This document shows positions 52,708-63,417 of a DNA stretch of 64,000 bases, in pieces (positions within the stretch are counted from its first letter, which is position 1; each line of letters starts with the position of its first letter). Source of the DNA: Cycas panzhihuaensis (lineage: Eukaryota > Cycadophyta); assembly GCA_023213395.1 (NCBI GenBank), contig CM041465.1, positions 178,195,741 to 178,259,740 of the forward strand. The letters run 5' to 3'. Position numbers and translations under genes: made by a program. A model generated the notes under the pieces. That model was not told the origin of the DNA. It saw only the letters and a program-made list of their open reading frames with translations, and did not search any database.

Positions 52708-53087
52708 TCTATCCGGGGTCCATGTTATGGGTTTGAGCATCCTTGCTCAACAAAACTCAAAAGTCAAAAATTTGGGTATCCCTCCCCACTCTGTTTCAAA
52801 GGCTCCTGCCGCCTTGGTTGTCCAATTTCTTCATTTATTTGTGTCGGGTAGCAATGATGGCGTCCTTTTCCTTTATCTTCTCACGAAGAATGCTATTTAC
52901 GCTTTGTACCCTGCCTCCATATCCTGAATCATCTGTATAATTGGCCCTGCCTTGTCGTGTGGTGTAGGCGGTGCCGAGGGTTCTCCAGCCTCTTCTGCTT
53001 TGGGAAGTCTTCCCAATCTTCCCAGGATGCTTCTGCCTCCTCCTCCTTCTCTTCTTCTGACTCTTCCTCTCCCGGCAACGGAACCAA
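52708..53087 (-). mobile_element. Miniature internal segment b
   Basis: 380 bp with the same structure and the same deletion junction as segment a (primer site fused to the aORF 3' part). Period from 51831 to 53088 is 1257 bp. Confidence 0.82.
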
Positions 53088-53160
53088 TGTTGACTTATAG
53101 ATTCCACACCCTTCGTGGAATCACTGCACTTGTCAAGGTTACACAGCGCTATAGTCTCAA
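53088..53160 (-). repeat. 73-bp LTR-end duplicate, copy 2
   Basis: Same as 51831-51903. Confidence 0.88.
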
Positions 53161-53974
53161 TGTTGACTTATAGATTCCACACCCTTCGTGGAATCACTGC
53201 ACTTGTCAAGGTTACACAGCGCTATAGTCTAGTTTTAGGACACTGTCAACATGGTTATACACATATTCCACATATAATTCCATATATAATTCACAGAATG
53301 GTACACGATCTGAGAATTCAATACATACTTGACATCATCAACATACATCAAGAATGCACCAATTTCCACATAACTCTTCTTTTATTAATTCAGCAGTTCA
53401 TTTACGGTGGAATGCGTTCTGAGCATTCGGTGACATCTGATCCTCTGTTACATATGCGTACCGGATGGTACTTATCATGCACTCATGCTCCAATCGGGTC
53501 ATGCGTCTTGTCATACGCACCTTTGCGTACTCTTGATCTCGGCTCTCACCCTAACTAGGTGAATCATTCGTACCTCCTTAAGTACTCCTGTTGGTACCTT
53601 TTGGTGAAGGGTTATGATTTTGTCATAACCGTACCCTTTCGACCATGCGTACCTCTTCAATTAATCGTGCCTCTTCACTTAATCTCTTTGGTTAACCTTA
53701 ATTAATTCTTCCTTTGGTTAAAATGCGTCAAATGCGTCGTCAGCACCTCCCGGTCTTCCTTTGGTCCCACAGAGTAATGCGTGCATGCGGGTTTCGATTC
53801 GTTCCGCTCTTTGATGCGTTCTGTCATGTGTACCCGTTCAGTGCGGTATCATCGTACCGAATGCACTGTTTTACGCGTTTCGCCTCGTGCGTACCTCCGT
53901 CTGATCGTGCACAACCAGTTATCGACCTACCTCTGGTCCTCACCACGACCATTGAGTCAATTTTGATGCCAACA
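53161..53974 (-). repeat. Gypsy-3 LTR c
   Basis: 814 bp; this is the LTR next to the long internal region of Gypsy-3. Confidence 0.9.
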
Positions 53975-54059
53975 TCTATCCGGGTCATGATTATGGGTTT
54001 GAGCATCCTTGCTCAACAAAACTCAAAAGTCAAAAATTTGGGTATCCCTCCCCACTCTG
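53975..54059 (-). promoter_or_regulatory. Gypsy-3 region before LTR c with purine tract
   Basis: The minus strand reads AAACAGAGTGGGGAGGGATA (ending about 54044) and then about 70 bp to the LTR, as in Gypsy-1. Confidence 0.45.
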
Positions 54060-55123
54060 TTTCAAAGGCGGCTCCTGTGCCTTGGTTGTCCTGCATTTCT
54101 TCATTTATTTGTGTCGGGGTAGCAATGATGGCGTCCTTTTCCTTTATCTTCTCTGAAGAATTTGCTATCTACCTTTGTACCTTGCCTCCATATCCTGAAT
54201 CATCTGTATAATTGGCCCTGCCTTGTCGTGTGGTGTAGGCGGTGGGGTTCTCCAACCTCTTACTGCTGCTGGGAAGTCTTCCCAATCTTCCCGAGGATGT
54301 ACGCCTCCTCCTCCTTCTCTTCTGACTCTTCCTCTCTTTTCCTCCTCTTCCCACGTCGATGGACAACTTGCTTTGTCCTGTGAGGAATAGGTGTACACAG
54401 GGTTTTGTAACCGGTAAGTACTTTCTGCATTTGTTTGAATTCTCCTTTTAAGTTCCATCTTGGTAGTCGTGTCCGGGAACTCGCAACCTTTGTTTAATGA
54501 TTGGTTCAGGAGAAATAGTGGTTACGGTTAGTTGGACTTAGGACCTTTGGTAAAATAGAATAGCCGGAAGCAATGAAGGATGGCGAAAAGGGTTGTGTCA
54601 CGATTTCTTATGCTTCTTTGCCTCATATTTTACGCTAAAAATTCGGACCAATTCATTCTTTCTCCATCCGAATTTGTAAAATACTGCATCATACCTCCAC
54701 GAATGTAGGTATATTTTCTCTTTGACAAAAATGGAATTAATTACCTTAGCCACCACGCAATTTGATATCCATGATGTCGGCTACCACGATTCCGCTGACA
54801 TTATCACGGGTGTTAGGATGGCATAATTTTTTCATCCACATTTCCCTGTCCACTTCTGACCTCTTGGCTCCCAATGGAACTTCACCCTCCTTGGGAAGTC
54901 CAGTAATGGTGTGGACTATTTCTGCATCCAATTTAGCTTTGCCGCTGTTTGCTTTTAGGGTTAGAGGTTTGGTCCATTAAGCGTGGGTCATAATACATGG
55001 GATTGCGAGAAAATATAGTCTGTCCATCACTGCACCTTGATCTTAAATGCGAAATGCTGGTAGGGCTTGGAGGTCTGTTTGACTTAGGAATGTATGCCTC
55101 TTGGCGACCCTCACCGTACTCAT
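54060..55123 (-). pseudogene. aORF of Gypsy-3
   Basis: About 355 codons from ATG 55123: M-S-T-V-R-V-A-K-R-H-T-F, S-Q-T-D-L-Q-A-L-P, then L-D-A-E-I-V-H-T-I-T-G-L-P-K, EGEVPLGAKRSEVDREMWMK, K-L-C-H-P-N-T. The middle is broken. The C-terminus has an acidic Glu-rich stretch, GPIIQMIQDMEARYK and the K-E-K-D-A-I-I-A-T coiled coil (54120-54240). It follows the motif-rich spacer. Same order as Gypsy-1 and Gypsy-2. It starts 14-20 residues before the S-Q-x-D-L-Q-A-L-P block in both Gypsy-1 and Gypsy-3. No membrane segment. Confidence 0.72.
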
Positions 55124-55870
55124 GATGGTACGTGGATTTCGAGTAAAGCGAGAAAACCTAAGCGTCTGGGTAGAACCGCACATACGTACCTCAGGAGGCG
55201 CTTGCCGTTTCACCGATTACAGTCAGCATGGCGTGCAGGAGCAAACCCTTGCGCGCCATGGTCCGTTCCGCTCGGCGTCCGCCTTTGGAATGTTCGCAGT
55301 GCGTAATAATTTGTCGTTTTCGTATTTTGTCTTATACGTGCCCTTAGTGCATTATCTTTGTTTAAAAATCTTTGTTGTGCGTGCTCGATTACGTACTTTC
55401 TTTGTGCGTATAACACACATAGCCCTTTAAGTGTCTTTTACACGGTGCGTGCCGATTAAATGCGTCGTTGGTGCGTATAATGTATGACTCGAGTTTACGC
55501 TCACATGCCTTTGTGCACTGTCTCACGTACTTTTTCAGGTACGTATAATGTAATTGAGTCACTTAAAATTATTTCTACTATGCGTTCCTTTTCGCGTGCT
55601 TTTACGATGCATAGTATAATTCAGACCACTTTTTCCACTATGCGTACTTTTATGAATTGCTTGGCGTATAGTATATTTTCCACTTTTATCAACGTCCAGT
55701 ATGCGTGCACAGTAGCGCACTGTTTTGGTACGTACCCTGTAATTCGCTTGTATGCTGATGAATTCCCTCTGGTTTTCTTGGATTATCTTTCTTTGTTGCT
55801 TATATCGGAATTGAGTTATGGTTATTTTTATTTTTCCAATTTTTTCAATTTTTATATCCATACCGAACTG
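55124..55870 (-). repeat. Motif-rich spacer between integrase and aORF (Gypsy-3)
   Basis: Minus strand rich in ACGCA-, GCACGC- and GTACG-type words at irregular spacing, with high CG content, matching 9120-9868 of Gypsy-1. No gene. Confidence 0.6.
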
Positions 55871-55929
55871 GACCATCGCTCGGTAGCAAGGCAGTCGATT
55901 GCGTCAATATCATGCAACACGCTATGGTA

Positions 55930-57110
55930 CAACCCGGTGATCCTTTGGTGACGGCTACTCGATATAGGACTTGAGTCTGCTACCATTTACCGTGTTGGTA
56001 GCAGGTCCGTCGATTTCTCGGTACCTTTGAACCATTTTGAAAATTTTTTGCGATGTATGGTCCTAACCATCGCATCTTGAGTTCTTAGGGGTGTGTTTTG
56101 AATTTCTTTGTCGTATAGCAATGTCGTGATCACCCTCATGGAATTGTGGTTTCGCAGATAGCGGTCATGCCACGCCTTTTGTCGTCTTTTCTCTATATCG
56201 CACCCAATTCGCTAGATGTCGCGTTTCTTCCAACCGTATTAAATCTTCGATCGTTGTTCCGAGGGTGGCGGTCGTCAGTCGGCATTGTATTGCCACTTTC
56301 GCAAGTGGGTATCTCGAACTCGTTGGAAGAATGGCTTCGTGCCATACACCGGTTGAAATGGTGTTTGCCCCACCGATCGCTTATCGTCGTCTGAAAAGCC
56401 CATAGTACGGAAGGTAACTTCTAATTGTCGATGCCGATGTCGCATATCTTCCGTAAGCAGTTCTCGATTATCTTGTTGGAGCTTTCCGCGGGTTGGCTCG
56501 GGATAGTATGGGGTTGATTTCCGATGGGCGATCATGAAGGCGATCGTCAATGCTTCCATGGTTTGGTTGAGGAAATGGGCACCTTGGTCACTCACAATCT
56601 CAAGGGGCATCAAATCTCGTGATTATCACCTCGTCTGAAATCTTCTTTGTGCTTTGCATCGGCTTTCTTCAATGCGTGCTTCTACCCACTTTGTCGTGTA
56701 GTCGGTGGCTACTAGAATATATCGGCGTTTGATCGTCGTCTTTCTTTGGTTTGATTGGCCCCACAAAGTCGAGTCCCCACTTTTCAAATGGTGCCAAGGG
56801 TAGTATAGGATGCAACGGGTGGAAATCACATCGGTTAGGCTTCCCCACTCGTTGGCGGTGGTCATGCTTGAACCCATTTCTTCACATCGTCGAACATTGA
56901 TGGCCACCAGAATCCCGACGTCAAGATTTTCCGCCATGTGGCCAATTTCCCCATATGGCCACCGCTACGCCTTCATGTGCTGCGACATAATCGATTTGTC
57001 TCATCTTTGTCGAACACAACGTCGCAATATGTCATCTGGTCCCAATTTATACAATTCTCCACTAATAAGGATGCGGCTCCGCTTTTCTAATGAAATTCCT
57101 TCTTCACTTA
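55930..57110 (-). pseudogene. pol: Gypsy-3 integrase
   Basis: Minus strand: zinc-domain remnant near 56870-57100 (D-D-I-L-R-R-C-V-R-Q, with GGHMG), S-G-D-S-T-L-W and VATDYTTKWVEARIE (56626-56800), P-L-E-I-V-S-D-Q-G-A-H-F-L-N-Q, S-T-P-Y-Y-P (56480-56613), V-G-Q-T-P-F-Q-P-V-Y-G (about 56350), and a C-terminal GPY-like end near 56060. Multiple frameshifts. Confidence 0.82.
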
Positions 57111-57179
57111 CGGTCTAATTATTTGGGACTTTCTGGGTTGCTAGGTATTACGGTATACCCTCATACCGATCTCTGGAGC

Positions 57180-57640
57180 GCATCAAGCTGAATAGAGCTG
57201 CGTCTCGAAAATCATCTGGTACCCCGTAGCTCTCTCTCCATTTTTGATTCTTGATAGTTGATGCGGGATAATGTCGCCTTGCGGTTTCACAATGATTACG
57301 AGCGAAAATTCACAGGCGGCATTAACCATCTGCGATTCTTCCTCGCATAATAGGTTTGTTCACGGATACATCAAAGCTTGATGGTCGACAAAAGCAATGG
57401 ATTAGATAATAAGTAGTGTCGAAATTTCTGTAGTGCATAAACCATGCCGAGTGCTTCTCTCTCTGTTGTTGTATAATTTTGCTCTGCTCTTGTAAGTTTT
57501 ATTTGGCAAAATATATTGGATGATCCATTTTATCATCCTTTGGTTGGGCCAATACGCATCCAATAGCGTGTTGTGGCGTCCACATGCACATGGAAGGTTC
57601 TCTTCCAATCCGGAATCGTAGTATCGGTCTTTGCTACTAT
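57180..57640 (-). pseudogene. pol: Gypsy-3 RNase H
   Basis: Minus strand, in broken frames within 57402-57905 and below: C-A-C-G-R-H-N-T (frame-shifted from V-H-V-D-A-T-T-R), TYKSRAKLYNNRERSTRHG (frame-shifted T-T-E-R-E-A-L-G), then F-V-D-H-Q-A-L-M-Y. Nucleotides align with 7352-7720 of Gypsy-1. Confidence 0.75.
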
Positions 57641-58590
57641 GGCACCTTGATGTTTGAATGCTCGTTCGATCTTTAGTCCATATCCATTCAATATTCTTTT
57701 CAATAATTCTTCCAGAGGTCCGGATATATCGCATATCCTCGATAAATTTTCTATAATATCCGGTTAAACCCAAAAACCTTTTAGTGCTTCCTCGTATTTG
57801 GTGTCGGAAAGTGTAAAATGGCGGACACTTTATTTGGATCATCGGCAATCCTTCTTTCTTGACTATGTGCCCCAAGAGGTTTCCAAAGCGGTGCGAAATG
57901 TACACTTTTACGGATTAAGACCTGATTTGTTTTCGACAAGTTTGCAACATTTCTCTTAAGTTTTCCATATGGTTCTTCATTAACCCGTATAATGTCCAAT
58001 CGTCTAAAAATCTGACAACTTTTTCTCCAATGTACTTACGAAGATATTAATCACAATCCGTTGAAATGTTCTTTGGTGCATTAAATAAGACCAAATGGCA
58101 TTACCTTATAGGCGTCGTACCCCATTCCGTTCTGAATGTTGTTTTGGCCTCGATCTTACGGGGCAATGCACTTGATTGTACCCACTAAATCCGTCTGTGA
58201 ATGAATAAATTTCATTTCCTCCATTGCTTCTAGAATATCCTCCGTGAATGGCAGCGGAAATGGATCTTTTCGTCACTTTGTTTAATTATGCGTAATCCAC
58301 ACGGACTCGAATTTTCCCATTTTCTTTGGGACTACTACTACAGGCTCACCCGATCAACGTAGTCAATTTCATATATATACCACCTTCTAGCATTTTATCC
58401 ATTCGGCTTTTACTTTTCTTTATACTTGATTCATACGATATGGTCATTTGTTTCCTTTGGTTTAGCGTCTTCCACGGATCAATGTGATGCATTCCTATTT
58501 CGAAGGAATACCTTTCAAATCTTTATACGACCACGCAAATACATCACGAATTCTTGAACAATTCTTGAGCTTTGGCTCTTTGTTTGGAAA
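57641..58590 (-). pseudogene. pol: Gypsy-3 reverse transcriptase
   Basis: Minus strand: D-V-F-A-W-S-Y-K-D-L-K-G-I-P (about 58510-58550), a degraded middle, F-L-D-D-W-T at about 57993-58010, FGNLLGHIVKKEGLPMIQIK (57830-57890) and KRFLGLTGYYRKFIEDMRYI (57720-57790). Broken by many shifts. Confidence 0.83.
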
Positions 58591-58599
58591 TCCCAATAA

Positions 58600-59760
58600 T
58601 CTCAATTCGAATGAGTTTAGGATTTTTACGAGTTGCCAACATTAATTCTGTTGTTTTCGACTTTGTTTTTCCCACATCTTCCACGTTTTCCGTTTTGTGG
58701 CACGGGTATCTTCTATTTCTCTTTCTCCAACGGTGAATTACGTAAACTCTGCGGGATAATTCACAATTTCTTCATTTTCGCTATGTGTGGAATCTATTGT
58801 TTCATGATCATTGGATCTTTGTTCTAGTTTTATGCTCATTATTCGATATGTTTTGAGCGTGTCTATTTCTTGGTTTTCGAGGTATGCCTAAAGGTTTTGA
58901 TAAAAGATTCCTTAGGTTTTCCCAAGTTATCTCTAAGTTTTCTCCTTCCCAGAACCGGTTTTGCTACTTTCCCGGTGTGGTAGAAGTAGTTAGACCAATC
59001 CCTTAGGTATACTCAAGGATTTCGATTACGCTTACACACTGTATGTGTTTTCTAGGGTCGTCATCCTACATAGAATATTGGAATAGCTAGTTGGTTCGGA
59101 TGATCGAATCGTATTGAAACATCGATTGCAATTCTTGCCAATGGCTAAGGTTACGTTGGTGAGCTAAGTACCAATACCAAAATTGTCCCTCGTAGAGTTA
59201 GAATTAAGTCTGTTGCCAATTGGTTTTGTCCCAATTTCACTGTTCTATCCAATAATCAATGCGAGGTGTTAAATGGGTAGTCCCATATAAGCATTCCCCA
59301 TAGAATGGTTTAACGTAATCTCAATATAGGTTTGACCGCTAGTGTTTTCGGAATGGTAATTTTGTTTCCTAGACCGGACTCGCTAGAAGCACTTACCGGA
59401 ATCCTCCTTCCATTTCTCCGGTTTTGGCGCCAATGGTTGGAAGAGATTTAAGGGCGGGTGTACTTCTAAGGAAGAAGAGGAGGAATGTTACTTCCTTCCT
59501 CGGGTTGTATAAAAGGGGGTAGGGAATCTACCTCGGGACCCACACACAAGTAGGCGGGATGTCGGGGTTACTACTAACTAGAAAAAACTATGAAAATTAC
59601 TAGATAAACTAGGGGTTGGTTGGTCTAGGGTGTTATCGGTTTCAAAGAATCATTAGTCGACATATAATCAAAAGAATTTAAATTATCATCATCAATGTTT
59701 ACAGATACATATTTAGATAACAAATTACATCTGAATGAAGAGGAATTTACTTCATAAGCA
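58600..59760 (-). pseudogene. Second Gag-like region of Gypsy-3 (between PR and RT)
   Basis: Degraded homologue of the 5148-6119 ORF of Gypsy-1. Minus strand: V-G-P-E-V-D-S-L-P, F-I-Q-P-E-E-G-S-N-I-P (about 59480-59540), S-S-E-S-G-L-G-N-K-I-T-I-P (about 59350-59390), L-I-L-T-L-R-G (about 59190), F-D-H-P-N-Q-L-A-I-P-I-F-Y-V-G (about 59070-59115). Same place relative to protease and RT, so the region belongs to the family. Confidence 0.7.
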
Positions 59761-60660
59761 TCCACGGAGCCGATAATCCACGAACCTCATACCATGTTCG
59801 TCATCAGAAGAGTTGTATATCTCCTCGAGATCCGTTGGTTCTTCATCGACATCTTGCTTGACGTCGTGGGTTCTTACGCCATGTGGAAGATATGTTCTTC
59901 CCCATTGGAAGAGAATGTTGTCTTTGATTCTTGTGGTGCTAGATCCTTCATCTGGGATTACCTCAATTGAATTCCTTCCCAGCATTGGTAGCACCACTTT
60001 GTTGTTCTTTGTCGACAAAGTGAAGGTTACCTTTTCCCACTGCGAGGCACTTCGTTACGTACAACCATGGCCTTCCCTAATAATTTGGGTAGGAGTGGCT
60101 CCTTTTACATGCTTCTCTGATCGTGAAGTCGACTCTCACCACTATCCACCTTGCGTTTACTTTTATATCGGCCAATGCCTTGCAGGTCGTACCGATAATT
60201 CATTGGCCAATTTGAGTGAATAAGTGGTGCTTCCAATTGCGGACTTCCCAATTTCGCCATGTTGCGATGGGTAACACGTTTCTGCTTTGCCCCTCCATCC
60301 ACAATGACTCGAGGAAATGTTTCTCCCAAAACAGGCATGGTTACCATTGAATCCATGTCGATAGGTGGTATAACTTGTTTCAAGCTTTTGGTAATTCCTT
60401 TTTGCAACACACCTCCTTTAATCCAATCAATCACAGAGACGGAGGAATGGTCAACTGCATCGCTTCACTAAATTTTCCATTAGTAGCAACATTAGGAATA
60501 TCTTGGTGGTAAACCTTTAAACAACTCCTCCATTTGCACCATTTGGGGTTTTACCGTTGATTCTTCTAGTAGTTTATTTGGCTCTTTTTGTTTGTTTTCG
60601 AACGTAAACATTTTTGTTTACGGCTTACCCATTGGCGGTAGGTCTTCCTCTGGACTAAAC
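59761..60660 (-). pseudogene. pol: Gypsy-3 protease region
   Basis: Minus strand: V-I-D-W-I-K-G-G-V-L-Q-K-G-I-T-K, SLKQVIPPIDMDSMVTMPVL, E-T-F-P-R-V-I-V-D-G-G (60300-60434), a break, then PMLGRNSIEVIPDEGSSTTR and NSSDDEHGMRFVDY (59752-60018). D-G-G as in Gypsy-1. Confidence 0.75.
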
Positions 60661-60969
60661 CGTCTAACACTTGTTTTGCTTTTTGTATCGATCCAATTCG
60701 GTTGGGGGTGTGGATATTCTTCATCCACTTTCTCTTTCATTTATTACGCAATTTCACATTTTCGTTTCCCAAGACGATTGTCGTTAGATTCGTTGCTTTG
60801 GCTTTACCTTTGCAATCCTCCGCTTTGTGGTCGCTTGGGCCACAATTACCACCTCTGACGGCTTACATTCGTATTCACCTTCATCGGACATTCGGACTTC
60901 AATGCGAATCAAGCGGATGAGGCATCTCCCCATCATTTGTCTCTTCCTCGAGGGTTACGGTGCACCCTC

Positions 60970-62090
60970 GTTGTATACTGCGTTGCAGGTGGGTTGCCTC
61001 TTCCCGACCTCGACCTCCGAATGATTTTCCTCGGAATTGTAGAAGCAATCCCTAGTTGTGTGGGTATCTACCTCACATATGTGGCACCACTTCTCTCCTG
61101 TTGGTGCGTCACATTGTTTTTAAGTTCAATTCACATTCCGGGTGGTATGTGAGTTTTCTTCACAAATATGGCACCACTTGGTCACCCTTCGGTGTGCTCT
61201 TTCTTCTTTGGTGTCTCTTCTTCTTCCCGATTATTTCTGATTTTCAATCGGGCTACCTCTTTCCTCAGTGCCTCTAATTCCGACTCCTCTTTTGCTACTC
61301 CAACCTGGCAGAAGGGTCGATTGTGCTGATTCTGTCTCAGCTCTCTAATCTCATCTTGCAGTCTTAGCAGCAAGGAATCTTGTCCCCCTGCCTGGGCGTC
61401 CATTTCCATCTCGAAATCTAATGCCAACTCCACGAGCATTCTTGAAAGATTTCAGTGGATGAGCTGCATCATGGCTCGCAACTTCTCATTTAGTCCTCGG
61501 AAGTAATTTTTCATGTTATGATCCGTGATCGTCTCGTTGATCATACTTGCGCAATAATCTTCATTCTACTAATGTAAGTTAGGGCCGGACTCCCCGGCCT
61601 CTGCACGATTTCTGCAATGCGATTTCACAGCTTCATTCTTTGCGAAACTTTTGGAATCTCTCTTCAAATGCTTTCTTAATCTTTGCCCATGGCTCATTTT
61701 GTTTATTTCCTTGTACCAAGCCAAGGGTACACCTCTCAATGTCTGGAAGCGTGCTTTAATCTCATCTTCGTCGTTATTTTTCTAACATCAATGAGATTAC
61801 GAAACAAATACACATGTCTTTGCGTCACGAAGTATCATTGAAGACAAGTCTCCCAAAATCTCTATGGTCGTCCATCTTGGGAGATTGCAACCGTTCCCCA
61901 CGATGGTGATCTTTCCCTCCTCCGTCCTTTGGGGATGTCTTGGGAGTGACTCTGCTGCGTATCCTTTCAAACAACGGATTTTTGAACGGAGTTTTTATAT
62001 GTATAGGTTCCACTACACCGGAACTTGTATTGTCAATGGTGTTACCGTAATGTAAGATTGATCCGATCCCTTTCCGTCGAATCTTCAAGC
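60970..62090 (-). pseudogene. gag: Gypsy-3 gag
   Basis: Minus strand: IHIKTPFKNPLFERI (about 61960-62000), LQSPKMDDHRDFGRLVFNDT (about 61828-61890), L-R-G-V-P-L-A-W-Y-K-E-I-N (about 61705-61745), N-E-K-L-R-A-M-M-Q-L, LALDFEMEMDAQAGGQDSLL (61370-61430), a coiled region, the knuckle-like CHICEENSHTTR (about 61140-61175) and the intact knuckle CHICEVDTHTTRDC (61045-61086). Stops and shifts present. Confidence 0.82.
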
Positions 62091-62630
62091 AATTTGTCTC
62101 GTTAGCTTATTTTCCCAATATCTTGGGGACCTTCCTCCGCCTTCTTATCAACATCACCTAGGTCCTTGCTGTCCTCCATTGGTATACTTCCCTCTGTTAA
62201 GATTTCCTTATGTTTTTCGTCCACTTTAGGCTTCCTTCCAATTCGGGCTAAACAAATCCTCTCGATAGGGTTTGGTGTCAATACCATGCGTTCGTCATGG
62301 GTTTCTTCTTCTGGGGTGTCTGGGCTCCACTTGCCTCGGATCCTTCAGCGGATGTCCCTTAGTCTCGTTGTTTTGCGAACTTAGTCTCCTCGCCCTTCCG
62401 AGTTTTGCCTCTTTTGACCATCTTAGTGCCCTTTGCTGTTGGTTTCTTTTTCCTTAGGTGAAGTATCCTTTTGGGGCTCTTCACCTTGAAGGCCTCTTAG
62501 GTGGCATTGGAAGGTCCCACAGGCACTGTGGCTTAGTTACAGCCCGCCATCACGACGGCAGCCAGGGTCCTCTGCCCTTTACACATTCTTTTTCCTTTGA
62601 AACCCCTAGGCCCTGTCCCTCCTCGATGGC
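62091..62630 (-). other. Gypsy-3 leader
   Basis: Counterpart of 2312-2880. A coding-like minus-strand stretch (PSR, then KGYFT) is shared with Gypsy-1; no known domain. Confidence 0.5.
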
Positions 62631-62648
62631 CGTATGCAGCGGAACCAA
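62631..62648 (-). promoter_or_regulatory. Gypsy-3 primer binding site
   Basis: The minus strand reads TTGGTTCCGCTGCATACG next to the LTR end, nearly the Gypsy-1 site. Confidence 0.5.
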
Positions 62649-62793
62649 GGTTGACTTATAGATTGCACACTCTTCGTGGAATCACTGAACTTGTCAGGGT
62701 TACACGCTATAGTCTAGTTTTAGGACACTGTCAACATGGTTATACACATATATTCCACATATAATTCCATATATAATTCACAGAATGGTACAC
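62649..62793 (-). repeat. Gypsy-3 5' LTR, truncated
   Basis: Only the last 145 bp of the LTR remain (minus sense ...GTGTACCATTCTGTG to GTCAACC). The first roughly 680 bp are deleted, and about 8 bp of unrelated sequence separates it from Copia-6. Confidence 0.85.
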
Positions 62794-63417
62794 AGCAGTA
62801 CAGAAAATTCGGATTCTCAATCATCTTGAGCACATTTTGGTTGTCACAGTATAACCTAGTGCGGTGATCTTGTTCAAGTCCAAGCTTGTTAAGAATTCTC
62901 CTTAGCCATATAGCCTCACAAGTTACACTAATTGCAGCTTTATACTCTGCTTCCATGGAGGACAAGGTAACATTGGGTTGCTTCTTGCAACTCCACGAAA
63001 TAACTCCCGACCCAAGGTTGAAGCAATATCCCGAGGTCGATTTGCGGATATCTTGGCATCCTGCCCAATCAAAATTTGAGAACCTGTCCAATGTGAAGTT
63101 TTTATTATGTGTATACTGAAGGTCATACTGCAATGTGCCTTTGAGATATCTCAATATACATTTAGCTGCATTCCAATACATCTGATTGGGTTGAGACATG
63201 TATCTAGAGCAAATCTCAAATGCAAATGAAGGATCTAGTCTAGTATTCGTGAGATAGATTGGGCTATCCACTAATTGTCGATATAATGTAGGATTTGCTG
63301 GTGCGTCTTCTTCATCAAGTGATAACTTTATGCCATTTTTCATGGGTGTAGGCGAAGATTTGCAATCCTCCATTCTTAATTGCTACAAAATGTCCCAAGT
63401 GTATTTGGCTTGGGAAA
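62794..63417 (-). pseudogene. pol: Copia-6 RT C-terminus and RNase H
   Basis: Minus strand, 217 open codons: ISQAKYTWDIL, a TAG, MEDCKSSPTPMKNGIKLSLD, LVDSPIYLTNTRLDPSFAFE, YMSQPNQMYWNAAKCILRYL, then RNase H F-S-N-F-D-W-A-G-C-Q-D, KSTSGYCFNLGSGVISWSCK, SSMEAEYKAAIS, C-D-N-Q-N-V-L-K-M-I-E-N-P-N-F. The first RNase H Asp is N (F-S-D-S-D-W to F-S-N-F-D-W). It continues at 50621 after Gypsy-3. The N-terminal RT is cut at 63417 by another element. Confidence 0.88.

Larger units (their letters stand above)
50622..62793 (-). mobile_element. Gypsy-3, Ty3/Gypsy element with tandem LTR array
   Basis: Minus strand, same family and gene order as Gypsy-1. Reading leftward from the right end: truncated 5' LTR, primer site, leader, gag, protease, second Gag-like region, RT, RNase H, integrase, spacer, aORF, then LTR c, miniature unit b, LTR b, miniature unit a, LTR a. 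It is inserted in Copia-6. Left flank CTTGT (50617-50621) is the presumptive TSD, but the right partner was lost with the start of the 5' LTR. Confidence 0.9.
49949..63417 (-). mobile_element. Copia-6, Ty1/Copia element (3' part), split by Gypsy-3
   Basis: Minus strand. 3' LTR 49949-50426, pol C-terminus 50427-50621, then Gypsy-3, then RNase H and RT C-terminus 62794-63417. The two halves are complementary: the right one ends at M-I-E-N-P-N-F, the left one starts at R-T-K-H-I-E-V-H, adjacent segments in Copia-5 (NPVFHARTKHIEIH). Related to the Copia-1/5 family but diverged. Confidence 0.85.
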
